Source: Hamiltosporidium magnivora
Taxonomy: Eukaryota > Microsporidia > Dubosqiidae
Length of the DNA stretch: 11,402 bases
Direction: 5' to 3'
Assembly (NCBI GenBank): GCA_004325065.1
Contig: PITI01000508.1
Span: 1-11,402 of the forward strand
Each line of letters opens with the position of its first letter. The first letter of the stretch is position 1. The position numbers and the translations under genes were made by a program. This document shows positions 8,401 to 11,402 of this stretch, piece by piece. The notes beneath the pieces were generated by a model. It saw nothing but the letters and a program-made list of their open reading frames with translations, did no database searches and was not told the DNA's origin.

Positions 8401-8403
8401 GGG
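8401..8403 (-). promoter_or_regulatory. CCC start-proximal motif of the membrane-protein gene
   Basis: On the minus strand the sequence reads AAACCCTTTT before the ATG, placing CCC at -7 to -5. A C- or G-triplet just upstream of the start codon is a described transcription/start signal in compact microsporidian genomes. In this very AT-rich setting a C triplet at that spot is notable, and it supports both the start choice and the organism guess. Confidence 0.5.
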
Positions 8404-8440
8404 TTTGCAAATTTAGATTTAAATGTAATTATAATATTAA

Positions 8441-8456
8441 TTTCCTTAAAAGGAAA
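8441..8456. repeat. 16-base palindrome upstream of the membrane-protein gene
   Basis: TTTCCTT (8441-8447) and AAGGAAA (8450-8456) are inverted around AA, centred about 52 bases before the ATG at 8396. The placement suits a regulatory site, but no factor can be named and short AT-rich palindromes are common here. Confidence 0.35.
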
Positions 8457-9421
8457 ACGATATCATTGTTTTTTTTAAAAAAAATATTTTAAAAACACTT
8501 TTCTCAATATTGTTCTAAGAACTAAAAAAATAAATCAAAAAGTCAATAATAAGCAAAATAATCGGCATTGAATGTATTCTTCGATAAATTTACTTACATC
8601 TTTGTTTCGTTTAATTTTGAGCTTTGGTTTTAGTTTTTTTATTCTATAACTTTAGAATCAAAAAAATCTGCAAAATAAAAAATTTCATGAAGTCTTTGTA
8701 GTTTGAAATAATTAAACGGAAAATATTAATCATTAGGCAAAACTAATTTATAGATTTCCAGTAATTTTTATTCCTTACAATAATTTAAGTTATAGAGTAA
8801 TCTCTTTATAATTCAAAAGTCTATGGCTCTTTTACATAAATAATATTGATTTTATTCACGATTCAATTGAAAAAGAAAAAGGAAAAAACAACAAAAAAAT
8901 GCTTTTAAAAAAACAATTTACCATTTTAATCATAGAGGCAATAATTTAAAAGCTCAAAAATAGAAGGCAATGATTAAGTATTTTTTATTAAAAACATATA
9001 TTTTTACATGAAATTGCATTGAAATTTTTAAATTACCGAAAAAAATATGAAAAGGTTTTTAGATAGAAAACAGACTTATAAAACAACAGGAGATTGCGAA
9101 ACACTCAATAAATCAATTTCTCAAAATATATTTCCTCTCTTGAAGAATTCTAACATTTTATAAAACTTAAAACCTGGCATACGGGTTTAATGGGAAATGA
9201 TTTTAATTTGTTGAAAATATTTTAATAAAATTTCTGAATACGAAATTCACGAGAAAATCTAAATCTCAATGAAATAAAAATAATTTATTGATAATTTATT
9301 TTTAAGTATTTCATAAACTTGAAAAATTAATAATAAACAAAATATATATTTAATAAAATTTGAATAAAAAAAACTTGATCGTGAAATTTTCATTCAAAAA
9401 ACTTAGCATCTTTTTTAAAAA
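8457..9421. other. AT-rich spacer, nothing recognised
   Basis: About 1 kb of very AT-rich sequence with long A runs and frequent stops in every frame. No motif of the four transposon families seen elsewhere could be read here. Its first part would hold the promoter of the minus-strand 217-residue gene. Confidence 0.6.
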
Positions 9422-9900
9422 ATGGTGTATGTATATTGTTTAAATAGATTAGCGCAGTTCTGGGTTTTACATAAAAGACGTTTCTCCATTACTCTATCAA
9501 TAGCCCATAAAATACCTATATCAGTAAGTTTTGTCCTAACGGTATATAGAATCAGTTTAGTGAGAAGGAGAAGTTCCCAGGAATTTGTTAATTTCTGTTA
9601 CCGGTTATGTGATTAAAGTTCAAAATTCACTTTGAACTCTCGATAGAAAGCAGCCTCACCACTTACTTAACACTTTTCAAACCAAATAGATTTCAAACGT
9701 AGATATATTCTTCAGGTTAAATAAGATATATCTAGCGTAAAAATCATACCACGGGTATACCCTGCTACTTGGTTTTCGATATTCTGTAAGGGTATATATT
9801 TTGTAACAAACAAGCGCCGAGTCTTCTAAGCCGAGCGAGGAAGACCAGGCTTCCCTGTAATTATATAACAATCCCTAACAATTTCAGCTATTTCCTTCTA
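9422..9900. other. GC-richer island of unknown origin
   Basis: This ~480-base block is visibly less AT-rich than its surroundings, with GC-containing words such as AAGCGCCGAGTC, GCCGAGCGAGG and CCCAGGAA. It holds an 8-bp stem hairpin (9617-9638), the 10-bp palindrome GGGTATACCC (9753-9762) and GGAAG...CTTCC near 9840. It also carries a 64-codon plus frame (9422-9616) and a 64-codon minus frame (9677-9871), neither of which I recognise. A minus-strand reading near 9450 (RLLCKTQNCANLF) faintly recalls the Cys-bearing N-terminus of ISXO2/Merlin-type transposases, but nothing else supports it. It is probably a relic of an unidentified mobile element or an insert of foreign DNA. Confidence 0.35.
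9617..9638. repeat. 8-bp stem hairpin
   Basis: AGTTCAAA (9617-9624) and TTTGAACT (9631-9638) are perfect inverted repeats around a six-base loop (ATTCAC). The hairpin sits inside the GC-richer island, just after the 64-codon plus frame ends at 9616. No function is assigned. Confidence 0.55.
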
Positions 9901-10590
9901 GTTTGAAGCAGAAAACACTTTAAAATAATTATATGAAAATAAAAAGGTTCACCATTTTCTAAATATATAAAATGAGGCAGAACAACCAAAAATTTAACGT
10001 GTTTTTCATTCCATCTATATACTAAACAATGGTTTTGTACAGATATCTTCTAATCATGCTAAAAAGACTGTTTTTAATGCGGTATACTCTTAAAATTTTG
10101 AGCAGGTAAAACTTGGTTAGTTGCTTGTAAGAAGTTCAAAAATGTATTCAGAAATACAATCTTCTCTTGATTGAAAAAGTCAATGATAAAGAAAAATCAT
10201 TCATTTAAAATTTGTATTTAAAGTTGTTTGAATATAATCACTTCCCCAATGAAATATATGTAAGAAAACATAATTTGAGCCTAAGAAACTCGTAAAAATT
10301 TAAAAATAAATCATTTATATATTTTTAAACAAAAAGTATAATTTAATAAAAAAATGAAAAGCTTATATGTTTCTATTTACTTATTCAATTCATCTTTTAC
10401 TTCTCAGTGTCGAATATGAGCAAATGAAATTCTTCCATTTGATTCGTTAATCTGTTGTAACTTGGATTATAGGGGATCGGCCTATAGATCTGGTGTGGTT
10501 TATGTTCTACCACAATGGTTTTCACATGGATTGTACATACTGGTTGCCAAATATATAGTTTTTAATGTGGTTATCCTCCCTCCAATTTTT
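9901..10590. other. Spacer next to the right repeat arm
   Basis: AT-rich up to about 10430, then a less AT-rich stretch to 10590. A plus-strand frame without an ATG is open for 73 codons (10420-10638) and crosses into the repeat arm. A small hairpin TGTGGT...ACCACA lies within it, near 10495. No family is recognised and no gene is called. Confidence 0.5.
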
Positions 10591-11402
10591 ATATATTTTC
10601 ACGCATTTGAATTGATTTACAAAAAAAATTACTATCTGTAAAATATGAATGTTTAGAATGAATATTTAGAATGTATATTTATACTTAACATAAGCTACCA
10701 AACTTACCATGCGCTTAAAAACGAATACAACAATTTCTTTGCTACTTTCTAAATACACTTGGCAATTAATAGAACCTTCAAAATTTTAAAAACGATAAAA
10801 AAAAAATGGGAAATAAAAATAAATTAAACCGAAAAAAGATTGTTTAATCTGATCTGATAAACATAAACCAGAACTATTTGTTTTAAGGTTAAAAGAGACG
10901 AAACTATTTATAACAGCTATTTAGATTTAAATATGTTAGTAAAATATTAAGAAAAAACCATAATACTCGATTTTAAAAACCAAATGACCCGAATTAAAAT
11001 TTAAAAAAACAAAAGATTGGCCTAAATTTGATTTAACATATTTGGTATGTAAATATTTAATTTAAATTTTAAGATTGAAAAAAAACAACAAAATTTACCT
11101 AAAATTTCATTTCAAACCAATAAAAAGTGAAGTAACTTCTTCAACATGATTCCTTTCAATTTTAGTTTTGAAAACTTTTAAAACTGGAAGAATACATAAA
11201 ACATATCTTAATCCTTTCGATTCAGCAATATCAGATAGGAATGTAAGTGCTTCTGAAGATACATTAATACATTCTTCATTAATTCGAATCTGAAGTATTT
11301 TCTTATTGATTTCTGTTGTATTCTTTTGCAATGGAATTATAACAAGTCTATCTAGCAACTCTTTTGGCATTCCAAAATGATTTTCAATATTTTTAGATCC
11401 TC
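10591..11402 (-). repeat. Right arm of long inverted repeat
   Basis: The reverse complement of 1-809, three bases longer: two from an A-run (10 against 8) and one from the replaced patch at 10755-10779. Single differences lie at 10712 and 10732. From about 10803 to the window edge the match is perfect, covering the RVB1 end. The differences show that the two arms are separate copies. The inner boundary is sharp at 10591. Confidence 0.95.
11107..11400 (-). CDS. RVB1: RuvB-like AAA+ ATPase (RVB1/Pontin-like), C-terminal part, second copy, 5' end outside window
   Basis: This is the mirror copy of the gene end at the left edge, identical base for base, so its motifs are the same: LLDR arginine finger, GLRY sensor-2 region and the short C-terminus after HVEEVTSLF. 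The frame stays open to the window edge, and the ATG at 11370 is an internal Met. The 3' end faces inward, so the two copies converge on the transposon-filled core about 10.8 kb apart. Full conservation implies either a recent duplication, gene conversion between the arms, or selection on both. Whether both are full genes cannot be seen here. Confidence 0.8.
   Translation of the reverse strand, partial: GSKNIENHFGMPKELLDRLVIIPLQKNTTEINKKILQIRINEECINVSSEALTFLSDIAESKGLRYVLCILPVLKVFKTKIERNHVEEVTSLFIGLK

Noticed and set aside
8236..8478. 80-codon plus-strand frame
   Set aside because: It overlaps the start of the 217-residue minus-strand gene and its promoter and lacks coding features.
9422..9616. 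ISXO2/Merlin N-terminus reading on the minus strand (RLLCKTQNCANLF)
   Set aside because: Only one short Cys-bearing motif fits, with no catalytic block nearby, so it is mentioned as a faint hint and not called.
1..11402. CRISPR array, rRNA, tRNA, bacterial operon or phage signals
   Set aside because: No regularly spaced direct repeats, no conserved rRNA blocks, no tRNA cloverleaf and no ribosome-binding-site/operon pattern was seen.

Overview
The window looks like a transposon-rich, AT-rich (about three quarters A+T by eye) piece of a small eukaryotic genome, most likely a microsporidian of the Nosema/Vairimorpha type. The evidence is: a divergent, C-terminally short Pontin/RVB1-like AAA+ ATPase; a lone AT-rich membrane-protein gene whose start codon follows a CCC motif; no bacterial gene dressing; and a set of Tc1, Merlin, integrase-type and R4-like elements of the kind known from Nosema genomes. 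The organism assignment is inference.

Layout. Both ends carry the same sequence in opposite orientation: a long inverted repeat with a left arm of about 809 bp (1-809) and a right arm of about 812 bp (10591-11402). Each arm holds the 3' end of an RVB1 gene, cut by the window edge at exactly the same base and pointing inward, so two RVB1 copies face each other tail to tail. The arms are identical over the coding part and the next 300 bases. They differ at one homopolymer, one fully replaced 24/25-base patch and two single bases.

Between the arms, from left to right: (a) 1438-3459, a decayed Tc1-like (DD34E) transposase on the plus strand, split by a Merlin (IS1016-type) transposon at 1969-2989 with a perfect 9-bp target duplication and its own decayed transposase on the minus strand; (b) 3688 to about 5435, minus strand, a decayed integrase-type protein with a zinc-binding HHCC-like head, an rve catalytic core and a Cys-rich tail; (c) 5508 to about 6677, minus strand, the 3' end of an R4/Dong-like non-LTR retrotransposon with the CCHC and restriction-like endonuclease region, 5' truncated and full of stops; (d) 6678-7742, AT-rich spacer; (e) 7743-8396, minus strand, the only intact-looking gene, a 217-residue protein with three C-terminal membrane segments and short degenerate repeats in its hydrophilic half; (f) 8397-10590, mostly AT-rich spacer with a GC-richer island at about 9422-9900.

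No operon-like cooperation is visible. The region reads as a transposon graveyard between inverted copies of a housekeeping gene end. I find no RNA genes, CRISPR arrays or bacterial-type signals. Protein family calls come from reading translated motifs by eye, not from a search.
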